Assembly (NCBI GenBank): GCA_017442645.1
Contig: JAFRZH010000022.1
Span: 91,242-155,241 of the forward strand
DNA: 64,000 bases
Reading direction: 5' to 3'
DNA from: a bacterium
GTDB taxonomy: Bacteria > Patescibacteria > JAEDAM01 > Absconditabacterales > Absconditicoccaceae
Part shown: piece after piece, positions 48,732 through 59,640 of the stretch
How positions within the stretch are numbered: position 1 is the first letter of the stretch
How the letters are laid out: the number at the start of each line of letters is the position of its first letter
Translations under genes and position numbers: made by a program
The notes under the pieces: generated by a model
The model's input: the letters and a program-made list of their open reading frames with translations, nothing else
Databases searched by the model: none
What the model was told of the DNA's origin: nothing

Positions 48732-48760
48732 ATTATATTCGCTCTCTTAGAAAAAAGCAA
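48732..48760 (-). promoter_or_regulatory. Promoter of the 707-residue gene
   Basis: Minus strand TTGCTT (48760-48755), 17-bp spacer, TATAAT (48737-48732), 36 nt before ATG 48696. The AAAGTCTGAG motif lies just upstream. Confidence 0.7.
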
Positions 48761-48789
48761 AAAAAGTCTGAGTTTTTTTATAAAGTTGG

Positions 48790-49779
48790 TTAACTTTGTC
48801 CGTCGATCAAAAGAGTATTTGAAATAAGATATCAGGCTCCTATCACAATGACTCCAATAAAAACATAGGTAATTGTTTTTCTGATCTTTTTTACAAGTTC
48901 TGCGTCATCAGGATGAGTGAGCATTCCAATGGTTTGAATAATGATCAAAATGAGAATTACTAATGCAGTTAATCCCATCACCCAATTAATAATCGAATAT
49001 ACTAAGGGTAATGAAGAACTTAAATCTGTTTCAAGTAATTCATTTCCCATTTCTCCGAGATTCGTGATTCAGGAAATAGTTTGTCCATTTTGTTCTGAAA
49101 TATTCAGAATTTGTTCTCTTTTTCCAAAAATTGCTTCAATAAGTTGTTTGGAAAGCATAATAATTGCGATTCAGATAGTAGATCGAAGAATCATTCCTCA
49201 AGCTTTCTTTTTTATTCCTTCATCACTTGAGGTCATAAAAGAAAATACACGAGCAGCAAGTACAAAAAATAAAAATCCCATTGCTAAATACATTGCAATT
49301 TTCAGAAAAGGAAGTAATAATTTATCGTATAATCTTTCAGCAATAGCAATCCCGTTTAATTTATCTGTAGCAGATCCAATCACATCACTTACTAAGGTAT
49401 TCCCAATAAATTTTGCGCTGACAATGATAATTACTCCTACAACTCCTACAATAATCATTGTTCATCCTGTTTTTACTTGATCCGCTTCTCCTGATGCCAT
49501 TATTTTATATGCTCCAATAAAGGCCATTAAAACTCCTATTGCAAGAATGATAGGTTGAGCAATATCTAAAAGTTTAAAGATGGTTTGTGTTACTCATTCT
49601 GTTCATTTTGCATTATCAATAACTTGCATTCCGTTAATTCCCTGAATAGATTGTTCTAATTCATCACTGAAATTCCCATTTGCAAAACTGTACTGAAATC
49701 CCAAAAAAGGTAGGATAAAACAACTACTTATGATTGTGGAAATGATTTTTTTTAGATTAAAGATTAGTGTTTTTTTCAT
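48790..49779 (-). CDS. Type IV secretion pilin-like protein with two VirB2/TrbC-like segments
   Basis: 329 residues, ATG 49779 (ATG 49809 possible), TAA 48790, 7 or more in-frame UGA. After a signal peptide (IISTIISSCFILPFLGF then QYSFA) comes a helix pair PIILAIGVLMAFIGAYKIM / GGTMIIVGVVGVIIIVSAKF like T4SS pilins of CPR. A second pair near the C-terminus (VMGLTALVILILIIIQTIGM / ITYVFIGVIVIGAGYLIS) repeats the same layout with the charged linker HPDDAELVKKIRK. Between them lie two more helices (LLPFLKIAMYLAMGFLFFVL and GMILRSTIGIAIIML). So it is a tandem or fused pilin/inner-membrane protein. It follows the VirB4 and membrane genes in the same direction. Confidence 0.7.
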
Positions 49780-50728
49780 TGTTATTTGAGTGAAAAGGTA
49801 AAAGTTCATAAAGAAAAGGAATTCTTAAAAACATTTTTTTATTTAGGTATTGGTAATAGAAAGTGCTAAAAAAGACGAGATAAAAGAAGAGGAACATTAT
49901 GATTTCAAAGATAGCTATTCAGCTGATTTTAAAAGAAATATGAGTTATTATAAAGATTCCTATGGGAATGATTCCTAAGATTCAGAGAGTGATTTTTTCT
50001 TTTATCGTAGCATATTCACAGGGAATAGGGGATTGATATAAGAGTTTTTTTTGTTGGAGTATTTCTGTTTCTGTATGGTTAGTTTTTAAGATAGCAATCC
50101 GATAAAAAAGATATGCACTTATTTCATGGGGAAATTTGAGAAATATTTTATTGATATCTCTCTTGAGTTGGAGGGGAATAATATCGATTTTTAGACAAAG
50201 CAAAAAAAGTCTGATTCAGAAAATTGTTAAAAAAATACATCACAAGGTTTTTCAAAAAAAGATCCACAAAAAACTTGAGATATTCCATCGTAAAATACTT
50301 TCTTTTAGTCGTCGTGATGGCTTTTCGTAGTTTGTTTCTCAGATCCAAAGTTTTACATTATAGAATGGAATAAAAAATTTTAAAATTTGAGAAGGAATCA
50401 GTTTCTCATTTTGGGAAAAATCAATTTGATATCATCCAATAGCAAATAAAACAGCAAAAAAAGAAAGTAGTAAAATAGTTATTGAGAGGAGGTTGATTCC
50501 ATATTCTAAAATAATATTCTCTACGAAGAAATTCATTCCTAGAAAAAAAAGGTCTAATATGAGAAAAATCAGATTTATTTCTCCTATTTTGAGATAATGA
50601 TCGAGAAAAACTTTGTTTTCAATGGTTTCATTGAGATAATGAGGAGATCTTTTGATAAAATGGGAAAAAAACAAAATGCCTGCGATTGCAGTTATGGTGA
50701 GTTTTGCATTGTTATTTCTACTCTCCAT
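49757..50728 (-). CDS. Multi-helix membrane protein in the T4SS cluster
   Basis: 323 residues, ATG 50728 to TAA 49757, about 8 in-frame UGA; no frame longer than ~100 codons exists without recoding. Hydrophobic segments: LTITAIAGILFFSHF, INLIFLILDLFFLGMNFF, LLSITILLLSFFAVLFAIG, FLWIFFGKTLGCIFLTIFG, IILGIIPIGIFIITHI-like and IAIFEIIMFLFFYLVFF near the C-terminus. It starts 40 nt after the virB4 stop and its 3' end overlaps the start of the pilin-like gene by 23 nt, so the three form an operon. It may be an inner-membrane channel component, but no VirB6 or VirB3 signature could be confirmed. Confidence 0.65.
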
Positions 50729-50768
50729 ATCCTTTTGTTTTACTAAATAAAAAATGATAAAAGTCTGA

Positions 50769-52988
50769 CTAATCTTCTTTTTTTACATCGGTTGTGATGA
50801 AGGAAATTTCACTTGGTGATGCGGTAATTTTGACTGCGATATGTTTATTTCCTGCAAAAATCAGTCCTTCTCCCACTCAACCTGAGATCAATCTTTGCTG
50901 TTCTGCTTCTGAAAGTCCCAAAAGACTATTGAGTGATTTGATGGAAGTTGTTGATTGTTTGAGAAGAATCTGAAAAGAGGAGTTTGAAATAATTGGTTTC
51001 CCAAACTCACTTTTGACAAAGTCTTCGATATCCTGTGAAATTGTTGTGATTCCGAGTCCGTATTTTCTGGCTCTTTTGATAAGTCCAAAGAGAAAACTTG
51101 CAGAAGTTTTATTTTGTAAAAGAATCCAGGCTTCATCACAGATGAGAAGTCTTTGTTTTTTCTGAGATCTTACTTTTGTCCAGATAAAATTAAGGACATT
51201 AAACATTGCGGGAGTCTTGAGTGCATCTTCCAGGTCTCTGATACTGAAAACGGTTAAACTATTTCCGATATCAACATTGGTATAGTTATTAAAGAGTTTT
51301 CCAAAAGTTCCGTTTACATATTTACTGATTTTGAGGCTGAGCTTATTTCCTCCATCCATTCCATCTAAGGTATTCATGAGATCTTCCATGATTGGAGGTT
51401 GTTTCCCCTCGTATTCCTCTTCTTCCAGAGAAAAACCTTTCAAAGCATAGGTGTTTTGTAATGCTTTATCCAGGAGAGCTTCTTCTTCTGAAGTTGTTCC
51501 TCCAATCATAATTTGAATGAGTCCAATAAGGTTCATGATTTGGCTTCTCAAAAGGTCTCACTTTCCGTATTCTACATCTCCAATTTTTGGGGGAATGTCG
51601 AAAGGATTGATACATTGTTGAGAATTGGTTGCAATATTTACATAGGTTCCTCCTACAACATCGACTAACTGTTTATATTCGTTTTCTGGATCGATTACGA
51701 TAATATCTACTCCATTGAGTAAATATCTTAAAATTTCAAGTTTTACGGTAAAAGATTTTCCGGCTCCGGATGTGGCAAGGATTACGCTATTCATATTTGG
51801 TAATTTTGAATTGAATCTATCGAAAATCACCAATCCTCCGGTATGCATATTCACTCCGTAAAGAATTCCCGTTGGACTTACAAGGTCATTTGAAACGAAA
51901 GGAAAGCTTCCTGCTAATGAAGTTGTTACGGCGCTTCTTGAGATTCATAAATCATCCATACACAGAGGTAAGGTAGAAGTAAAACCTTCATCCATTCTAT
52001 GATTAGCTGCTTTTACTTTTACTCCAAATCCTCCCATTTTTTGTTCGTATTTTTTACTTGTTTCAAAGAGGCTGTTTTCTGTATTTTCATAAAGTGTAAA
52101 ATAGTGAGAAAGCTCGAAATATCTTTCTTCTTTTGTAGATAATTTATCTCTAATCATTTCGATATCTTTGTATTGTTGTTCCATTTCTTTATCAATAGTA
52201 ATCCCTTTTTCCATTGCATCCGCAATTTCTGATCTTAATTGGGTACTTTTCCTTTTTAAAACACCTTGAATAGCGGTGTCATCTTCTGGATACAGAAAAA
52301 AAGAACAGTCCCATTTTGAATGGAGTGCTAAAATATCTCTGGTCCGTAAAGCATCCATATAAGTTGGGTAACTTACTGTATAGTAGGATTTCCCTAAGAT
52401 TCCTGAAATATTTAACATGGTAGATTTTGATTCTCGGTAGGATGGAGCCATATGAGTTTTAAAATCGGTAATAGTTTTTGTATAACTATCTTCAGTATCT
52501 TTTAAAAATTTTCTTACATCAGAAGTGAGCATCTTATCAGAATATTCTTCATCTGGAATCTCGAGTAATGCTTTTACTTTTTCTTTTAAGGTTTTCTTTT
52601 TTTTAGCTTTCTCTGCTGCTTTTTGAGGATCTTCAGGAGTTCATTCAGATTTTTTTTCTTCTTTTTCATTTTTCTCTTTTTTCTCTGTCTTTTCTTGAGG
52701 AGTAACTGAGCTTCAAAATAAATTTCATAAGATATCATCAAAAATTCATTTTTTAGGTTGTTTTACTTTTTTTTCTCATGTTGTAGACTCTGTTTTTTGT
52801 GAAGAATCTTGTGACGGTGTTTGTGATGGTGTGCTGTTCTTTTTATTTTCATTATTTCAGAAATTTCCAAAAAGAGAGTCTAAAAATCCGACTTTTTTTT
52901 CAGGAAGTGTATAAGAAACCATCCCTCCATTGGGAATAATGGTGGTGTAATTGGTATCAAAAACAATATTTAGTGATTTCCCTACCAT
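50769..52988 (-). CDS. virB4: VirB4/TraC-like type IV secretion ATPase
   Basis: 739 residues, ATG 52988, TAG 50769. Walker A ATSGAGKSFTVK (~398-409), Walker B RLLICDEAWILL (~613-624) and the C-terminal TTISQDIEDF and GVGEGLIFAGNKHIAVKITA are typical of VirB4. The first ~160 residues include an unusual Ser/Lys/Glu-rich linker (NSTPSQTPSQDSSQKTESTT then lysine-glutamate runs). It should power T4SS pilus assembly or substrate movement at the inner membrane. It heads an operon (virB4, membrane protein, pilin) behind a consensus promoter. No coupling protein, relaxase or VirB6/8/9/10 set is in the window, so the apparatus is reduced, as usual for CPR, or continues elsewhere. Confidence 0.92.
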
Positions 52989-53016
52989 ATTTCTGAAAGA
53001 TATAAAACTTATCTCA

Positions 53017-53045
53017 ATTATAATAAAAAAATTTTTTTTATGCAA
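53017..53045 (-). promoter_or_regulatory. Promoter of the T4SS operon
   Basis: Minus strand TTGCAT (53045-53040), 17-bp A/T spacer, TATAAT (53022-53017), 28 nt before ATG 52988. Confidence 0.7.
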
Positions 53046-53181
53046 GGTTTCCTCTTTTTCTGTTTTTTTGTACTTTCCTTTTTTTGAAAAAATGATGTAG
53101 TGATAGAAAACTGGATAAAAAACTTTTGCTTTTTTTGGGGTAATTATTATTTTGAGGGTGATTTTATTTTTTTGTTTACTT

Positions 53182-53976
53182 ATGAAAATTGCTTCGTGGA
53201 ATGTGAATGGACTTCGTGCTGCATGTCAAAAGGGATTTTTAGAATGGCTTCAAGCAGAAAATCCTGACATCCTTTGTTTGCAAGAAGTCAAAAGTTTTGA
53301 AAATCAGATCCCAGGAGAAATCAGATTTTTATTTCCTTTTTATCAATATGTTTGGCATACAGGAACGAGGCCTTGATATGCGGGAACTGCTATTTTTTAT
53401 CATACTGATCTCAAAGTTTTAAAAAGTCTGAATACTTTTGATGAACCTCTGTTCTTCGAGGATGGAAGGACGACTGCCATCGAATTTGAATATGAGGGAA
53501 AGATTATTCATCTTGTCAATTGTTATTTTCCGAACGGAGGTACAAGGGCCGATTGAACGGAAATGTTAAGTTATAAACTCGATTTTTACAAAAAAATGGA
53601 ACAGTATCTGGAAACGGAAAAGAAATTAGGGAAGATTGTTTTGATTACGGGAGATTTTAATATTTGTCATACAGAAATCGATATTGCGAGGCCAAAAGAA
53701 AATCAAAATTCGATTGGATTTTTACCGATTGAAAGAGTCGAACTTGATCAGTTGCAAAATTTGGGATATACGGATCTGTTTCGTAGATTTCATCCTTGAG
53801 AAAAAGATCATTATACTTGGTGGAGTTATCGCGCAGGAGCAAAACCAAATAATGTCGGTTGGAGATTGGATTATTTTTGGATCGATAAAAATTATGAAGA
53901 CTTAGCGGAGAAAGTAGTTCATCAACCAGAAATGAATGCTTCAGATCATTGTCCGATTCTTTTGTTCCTAAAGTAA
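53182..53976 (+). CDS. xth: Exodeoxyribonuclease III
   Basis: 264 residues, normal for the family, ATG 53182, TAA 53974-53976, three in-frame UGA. Active-site segments in order: [20 protein letters not shown] (metal-binding Glu), [25 protein letters not shown] (Asp/Asn), [20 protein letters not shown] and SDHCPI with the catalytic Asp-His. The Gly before YAGTAIF is UGA. It is an AP endonuclease and 3'-5' exonuclease for base excision repair. The preceding 130 bp separate it from the divergent T4SS operon. Confidence 0.95.
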
Positions 53977-54102
53977 TTTAAGGAACTTTGTGTTTTTTGT
54001 CCTTCTGTAAGGTAAAATTTATTCGAGTTGAATTTCTGTTGAATTTCTTATCGAAATTTATATATATTTTGATATAAAATTTTTTAATTTATGTGATATC
54101 TC

Positions 54103-54333
54103 ATGAAAAAGTGAATTCATGCAAACTATTTTAAAGGAGTAACGGTTACTTGTATCTGTGGAAATACTTTTACAGTAAATGCAACAGTTGAAGGACCTAT
54201 CAAAGTTGAAACTTGTCCTCATTGTAATCCTTTTTTCAATAAAACTCAAAAAGTTGAAAAAGTTGCTCAAGGAACAATGGAAAAATATCTTGCAAAAGTG
54301 AAAAAAATGGAAAGTTTGAAAAAGGCTGCTTAG
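54103..54333 (+). CDS. rpmE: Ribosomal protein bL31
   Basis: 76 residues, ATG 54103 (an in-frame ATG at 54091 would add MGYL), TAG 54331-54333. MKKGIHANYF matches the family start MKK(D/G)IHPxY; the Gly at position 4 is UGA, so the standard code ends the protein after three residues. Core CICGNTFTV and VETCPHCNPFF supply the zinc-ribbon C-x-C/C-x2-C form. A short lysine-rich extension (KYLAKVKKMESLKKAA) ends it. It is a large-subunit protein at the central protuberance. TATAAA lies upstream at about 54073. Confidence 0.93.
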
Positions 54334-54357
54334 CTTTATTTATCCTTTACAATCTTC

Positions 54358-54987
54358 ATGCTTAGAAAATATCTCCTTCAAAAATACATTGAACTTGAGG
54401 GAGTAGAAGAAATCTTAGGACATAGCTCATTTATTTATCTTCGTGGAGTAGTGTCTTATACGTTTCTTCTTTTTCTTGTTTATGTAGGATATAGTGTATG
54501 GCATCAAGCAAATTCTGCAGAATTTATCAAATGGATTGCTGGAGTTTTAGGTTTGGTGCTTTTTTTTTGTTGGCTTTTTTCTTTTTTGAATCTTTATCTT
54601 GATTGTCTTCTTTTTACGAAGGGATCGATTATTGTTTTTTTGCGAGATGGATTATTGCAGTATCGTACGGAGATTTTTGACTGGAGTAGGATTTCTGTGG
54701 TTTCGTATCGTCAAGATTCTTTTCGAGATAAAATTTTTAATAAAGGGGATATCTTGATTCAACTTGGAGGAATTGATTTTACTTTTACTGATGTGCATTC
54801 TCCGAAAAAGGCGGTTGCGAGGATTCTTTTCCTCAAAAAAAGATATGAGGAGGAACAAGGTTTGAAAATTGAACATGATTTGGCAAATGATAATAATAGG
54901 TTTGAAGTCTTGGTTAATACTTTGTGAGGAATTTTGCAAGAATATATGGATAAAAATGGACATTCAGGACAAGATGACGGATTTTAA
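54358..54987 (+). CDS. Membrane protein with a PH-like (bPH2) domain
   Basis: 209 residues, ATG 54358, TAA 54985-54987, one UGA near the C-terminus. Two close membrane helices (GVVSYTFLLFLVYVGYSV and WIAGVLGLVLFFCWLFSFL, about 30-80) are followed by a small beta-rich domain with IIVFLRDGLLQYRTEIFDWS and GDILIQLGGIDFTFTDV, the layout of YdbS/bPH2 proteins. The tail is charged (KKRYEEEQGLKIEHD). It sits between rpmE and mltG in the same direction with short gaps. Role unknown; bPH2 proteins are membrane-associated. Confidence 0.7.
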
Positions 54988-55003
54988 TATATTATAAAGA
55001 AAC

Positions 55004-56071
55004 ATGATTACAGAATTGCAACATAGAAGTTTTTGAAAAAAAAAGAAAAGTCAGGCGGGTGTGAAAGTTTTTCTTTCCTTTTTAGTAGTGGTTTGTAGTA
55101 TTATATTTTATCAGCTTTTTAGTGAGAAGCATTACTATTTTGAACCGTGAACAGAAGTTGTTCTCAAAAAAGGAGATTCTCTCGAGGTTTTTTATCAGAA
55201 TTTCTCTTTTTTTGAAAAATTTTCTTTCAAATGGTATCTTAAAAAGAATCCTGAAGCTTTCTCTACTATCTTAGAGGGAACCTATCTTTTGAGTGGAGAA
55301 TATTCGGCACAGTCTTTGCTTGAACATTTGAAGAAAGGTCCTGAATCTGAGATTATTAAGGTGAGAATTCTCGAAGGATGGTCTATTTATGATATCGATG
55401 AATATTTGGCTTCTAAAGGATATTTACAAGCAGGGGAGTATGTTGCTTATGCAACGAATCCGGAAAAAATTTCAGCTCTTTCTGAGAGATATGAATTTTT
55501 CGATAGTTCTGTAAAGAGTTTGGAAGGATTTTTGTATCCTGATACCTACCACGTCGATGTGAAAGATGATTTTCTCAAAACGTTGGTTTCTATTCAGCTC
55601 AATACCTTCAAAAATAAGGTCCGGACTCCGTTACAATCAGATTTTTCTTCTTTTCAACAAAAAACAAATCTTTCTGTTTATGATGCGGTGATTTTGGCTT
55701 CAATTGTAGAAAAAGAAGAAAAAAATCCTGATAATAAACCGACGGTTGCAGGAATTTTCCTAAATAGAATTAGAAAAGGAATGTTGATTTGAGCTGATAT
55801 TACGTTGTGTTATTATTTTCAAAAACCTTATTCGACTTGTACTCCTGTGGTGATTAGTAAAAATGTTTACGATACAAAAAATCCTTATAATACGAGGCAG
55901 GTTGCTTGATTGACTCCAACGCCTATTGCGAATCCTTCAGAAAATACGCTTCGTGCAGTGTTACAGATGAAGTCTACTAATTATCTTTTTTATCTTCATG
56001 ATAGTCAGGGAAATATTCATTACGCAGAAACGAATGAAGGACATGTAAAGAATAAGAATTTGTATTTATAG
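55004..56071 (+). CDS. mltG: Endolytic murein transglycosylase MltG
   Basis: 355 residues, ATG 55004 to TAG 56069-56071, four in-frame UGA. A basic N-terminus (GKKKKSQAG) precedes one membrane helix (VFLSFLVVVCSIIFYQLF). The YceG domain shows VRILEGWSIYDIDEYL, SLEGFLYPDTYHVD, ILASIVEKEEK with the catalytic Glu, VAGIFLNRIRKGMLIGADIT and RQVAGLTPTPIANPS (family GLPPxPIxNP), the first Gly of which is UGA (55907-55909). It cleaves nascent glycan strands and so sets chain length at the membrane. A terminator of two inverted motif copies follows. Confidence 0.95.
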
Positions 56072-56076
56072 TTTTG

Positions 56077-56110
56077 AATCTGATTTTCTTCGGAGAGTCA
56101 GATTTTTTTT
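56077..56110 (+). terminator. Intrinsic terminator of mltG
   Basis: AATCTGA (56077-56083) pairs with TCAGATT (56098-56104), extended by a T-run; an inverted pair of the recurring motif. Confidence 0.75.
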
Positions 56111-56182
56111 CTTTTTTCCTCTTTATCTTTTATCTAAATTGATTATACTGTTTAGCAGTTTTTTATTTTACTATGATGAAAT

Positions 56183-56959
56183 ATGATTAAGAATCTTTCG
56201 ATAAAAACACCAAAACAAATCGAAAATATTAGAGAAAGTGGAAAATATCTCAATGAAATGCTTTATCTTTTGAGAGATAAGGCGAGAGCTGGAGTAGAAC
56301 TTATTGAACTAGAATTCATTGCTGACCATTTTATTAAGATGAATAACCTCAAGGGAGCATTCAAAGGATATGATGGGTTCCCAACAAATCTTTGTCTTTC
56401 TGTAAATGACTGTGCAGTGCATGGAGTGCCTGATGATTATGTTCTCAAGAATGGAGATCTTCTCAAAATCGATGCGGGAGTAATCTATGAAAAAGGATAT
56501 TCTGATTCTGCGATTTCAGTAGTAATTGGAGGAGAAATGGCAAATCCTCTTGCTTATCAATTAGTCAGTACGACGAAAGAAGCGTTAGACAGAGGAATTG
56601 AGACGATAGAACCTCATCAAGCAATGTTTTCGTATGGGAAAAAAGTTGAAAATATTATTCATAAAGCAGGATTCAAAGTCTTGAAAGATTTAACAGGACA
56701 TGGAGTGGGAAATGATGTCCATGAAAGACCTTATGTCTTCAATCGATGACATCCTGATATGAAAAAACAGAAATATGAACCTGGAATGGTCCTCTGTTTT
56801 GAACCGATTACTGCGGTGATGTCGAAAGATTTCTATATGAAACAAGGAGATGATGGACTTTATACAGACTATGGAGATCTTGCTTGTCAATGGGAATATA
56901 TGCTTGTAATCACGGAAAATGGATATGAAGTTCTCTCAGGAATCCAAGACCGAGAATAA
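56183..56959 (+). CDS. map: Methionine aminopeptidase, type I
   Basis: 258 residues, ATG 56183, TAA 56957-56959, one UGA (56747-56749) in FNRGHPDM. Metal ligands are in place: KIDAGVIYEKGYSDSA (two Asp), TGHGVGNDVHE (His), MVLCFEPITA (Glu) and CQWEYMLVITENGYE (Glu). CAVHGVPDD carries the conserved substrate His. It removes the initiator methionine and is essential. The more usual phenylalanine before the last metal Glu is Trp here. Unlike in many bacteria it is not beside adk or infA in this window. Confidence 0.96.
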
Positions 56960-56984
56960 AGCTTTTATTCATAAAACAAATGAG

Positions 56985-57737
56985 ATGAAAACAAGAGAAG
57001 AAATTGTTGAAGATTTAAAACCTTCGAAAATGAAATATTTGATAATCATCATCGTGTGAATAGCGGAATGTTTTATGTTGGTTTCGATGTTTTTTAGCTT
57101 TTCATCACAGTACGAACAAGAATATCAAGCTTTAATAGAAGGAAATTATGATGAAGAAACACTACAAAAAGAATTAACTGATTTAGAAGAACAAAAACAA
57201 GAACACATAAAAATAGTAGGAATTATGGCTCTTGCTTCTTTGTTTGCGTTAGGTGTCTTTTACGTTACCTTATTTTGTAGTAAATCTATGAGAGATCATA
57301 AGAAATTGATAAAATCTATCGAAGATGGAACTGCTCGTATGCAAAATGCTAAAATTACTAGTTTTAGATATGAGGTTCAACATCATAATAATAGTACTTC
57401 TCATGGATATCATGTCCTTGTAGAAAATGATCAACACCAAGTTTTTGAATCTGATTTTCTTTCCAATGCAAAAGTGTATGATACGACAGGAGAGGAAATG
57501 GTTTTCGAAGCACCAGATGTCTTTTCTATGATCAAAAAAGCATATCAAACATACAAAAATACAGACAGTACCGAAGATGCAAAACAAGCTATTACTCAAG
57601 AAATCAAAGAAATGGAAAATCCTGATGCTTGAAAAATGGAACATCTTATCTATCAAGAGCAAATCTATCATCTCGGTGATGTTGTGGAAATATATCTTCA
57701 TCCTGATGATGAGAATATTTATTATGTTAATCTGTAA
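56985..57737 (+). CDS. Two-helix membrane protein, DUF3592-like
   Basis: 250 residues, ATG 56985, TAA 57735-57737, two in-frame UGA. Helix 1 (YLIIIIVGIAECFMLVSMFF, about 18-37) carries a UGA glycine; helix 2 (GIMALASLFALGVFYVTLFC) follows a coiled Glu-rich loop (EETLQKELTDLEEQKQEH). The C-terminal soluble part (AKITSFRYEVQHHNNSTSHG) resembles the beta-sandwich of DUF3592 proteins, and ends LHPDDENIYYVNL. Follows map by 25 nt. Function unknown. Confidence 0.65.
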
Positions 57738-57748
57738 ATTTAAGAAGA

Positions 57749-57836
57749 CTCTTTTTTAGAATTAAAAAAGAGGTAAAACTCTCTCCTTTTTGTAAAAAAA
57801 TCCCCTAATTCCTCCTTCGTAAGGAGGAAATTTTTT
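57749..57836 (+). terminator. Two hairpins after the 56985 gene
   Basis: CTCTTTTTT (57749-57757)/AAAAAAGAG (57764-57772), then CCTCCTT (57811-57817)/AAGGAGG (57821-57827) with TTTTTT at 57831. The second looks like an intergenic repeat; a GAGAGTCAGATTTTTTT motif follows at 57844. Confidence 0.55.
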
Positions 57837-57934
57837 ATATCGGAGAGTCAGATTTTTTTGCTTTTTTGATAAAACGAATAATCATAGTCCTGAACTAAAT
57901 AAAAAAATCTTGATATATATATAAATCTTTATAA

Positions 57935-58801
57935 ATGTCAATAATCTTAAAAAATAAAAGATTATTTTATATTGTATGTCAAGAGAGAATGAGAATAAAT
58001 ACCCTTGAAATATCATCAAATGAGAAATCTAATAATCATATTGATATCTATCTACAGTCTTGTAAAACAATGCAAGATAAGATTTATGATAACGTTTTTG
58101 AAAAAATATTTACAAAGGAATGCTTAACTTATTGACTTGATAAATTACATAATGAATTTAAGCCTTTATATCAACAACTCTACAATGATTTTTTACAATG
58201 AAAAATTTATACTGACGAAGAATTAAAAGCATTGATACAATTACAACCATTTTGTAATCGAAAGGAGAAATTATGCAAAATTGATTATTTCCCTCAGGCT
58301 ATTAGGTGGAAAATGTATGAAAAGAAAGATGAAATTTATGATGTACGATTTTCTTATCTCATGGAAGATATGGTACAATGGATTGAAGATTTTATTAAGG
58401 CATTACCCAATGATACGACGGATAAAATTAAAGCTGGAAACTGAATACAAAAAACATTGAAAACGATATGTGAAAAAATGGTAAAAAATCCATCATTTGA
58501 TTATTATTCGAAAATTCAGAACTTACCTATTGAAAAAGAAAAAAAGACAGAAATTTATAGCAAGATAGATGAGTTTGCAAAAAATATTAAAGGTATTGCT
58601 CAAAAAAATCAAGAATTAATGCAAAACGAAACAATCTGATGTGTTGTAGTATTGCTTGTTATATTAGCATTATTAGCAACTATTTGGTGTGTAGCACCGT
58701 GAAATAGGGAGAAAATATTGGATTTTTTCTTCTCGTCTGATGATACTTCACAAGTGGAGCCTGTTCTTTCTTCTCGTCCAACAGTTATCGAAGTAGCATA
58801 A
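57935..58801 (+). CDS. Tail-anchored protein of unknown function
   Basis: 288 residues, ATG 57935, TAA 58799-58801, five in-frame UGA. Mostly helical and charged. A single hydrophobic helix near the C-terminus (CVVVLLVILALLATIWCV, about 237-254) followed by ~35 polar residues suggests a tail anchor with the N-terminal part in the cytoplasm. Cysteines (CQERMRI, SCKTMQ, KECLTY, QPFCNRKEKLC) occur in the N-terminal half. Its upstream TTGATATATATAT element is nearly the same as that before the lipoprotein gene at 15176. Not recognised. Confidence 0.7.
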
Positions 58802-58942
58802 ATAGATATCAAAATATTTAATTTTTTATAATTCATACCATTGATTTCAAAATTTTTACAAAAAAACTTCAAAAAAATTTGCAAAAGAAAAAAAATCTGA
58901 CTATAATAATATCGTCATTGAAAATGAAGAACAAAAAATTCA

Positions 58943-59119
58943 ATGAAACGAAGGAGATCATTAGCAGAGTATATCATAAGAAAATTACTTCCTTTAATGG
59001 AATGTCATCTTGTCGAAGCTAAATCATACGGCATCGATAAAAAACTTTATTGAAAAAACAATAAAGCAAAAGAATCTTATGTCGCTTATCGTCATTCTGA
59101 GTGCAACGAAGAATCTTAG
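58943..59119 (+). pseudogene. Truncated gene fragment ending in a dispersed repeat
   Basis: ATG 58943 to TAG 59117, 58 residues with one UGA: MKRRRSLAEYIIRKLLPLME then CHLVEAKSYGIDKKLYGK. The last ~10 residues are translated from the repeat at 59091. The protein-like codon use before the repeat suggests a genuine gene cut short. Not recognised. Confidence 0.4.
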
Positions 59120-59148
59120 ATATTTCGCTATCGCTCAATATGACATGA
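59091..59148. repeat. Dispersed REP-like repeat, copy 1
   Basis: GTCATTCTGAGTGCAACGAA then GAATCTTAGATATTTCGCTA and CGCTCAATATGACA. The ends (GTCAT...ATGAC) are inverted. Confidence 0.65.
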
Positions 59149-59474
59149 CACAAGAACAAGATGATACTATTCTTCTTTGACTAAAAACTTTTGAAAGAGT
59201 AAAAGATTTTTAGAGTATTCTCTCGCAAAAAGGAGAAAAAATGAAGAAGAAGCGAGGTAGAAACATTCAATGGATTGTTTGAAAGAAATTTTCACTTAAA
59301 ACGATGATAAAGAAGAAAAAATTCAATTCATCTCATTATCACCTGTTATGGAAATAATTTCCCAAAGAAAAGAAACAACTCGCATTAAAGAAAAAATTTT
59401 CAATCTTTCATCGGAGGTAAAGCATTTTACTGAAAAAGGAATATTTTCAGAGATCTGTCTTTAAAAAAAGATCA

Positions 59475-59538
59475 GTCATTCTGAACGAAGTGAAGAATCT
59501 TTAATTATATAAGATGTTTCGCTACGCTCAACATGACA
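59475..59538. repeat. Dispersed REP-like repeat, copy 2
   Basis: GTCATTCTGAACGAAGTGAA then GAATCTTTAATTATATAAGA and GTTTCGCTACGCTCAACATGACAG. Same layout as copy 1, about 380 bp away. Confidence 0.65.
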
Positions 59539-59640
59539 GAATATGTCAAAATGACTTTTAAAACTTTAACTTCTCTTTATGAAAAACTTTTAGAACTGCA
59601 TAAAGAAAACAATGAAAAGATTTGTTATTTCAGGGAACTC

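Larger units (their letters stand above)
58802..59640. other. Decayed gene-poor stretch
   Basis: Short coding-like remains only: 58943-59119 (MKRRRSLAEYIIRKLLPLME, 58 codons, running into a repeat copy), pieces near 59240-59350, and 59551-59655 (MTFKTLTSLYEKLLELHKEN, 34 codons). The first ends within the repeat at 59091, as if the repeat had interrupted it. No longer frame survives in any reading. Confidence 0.45.
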
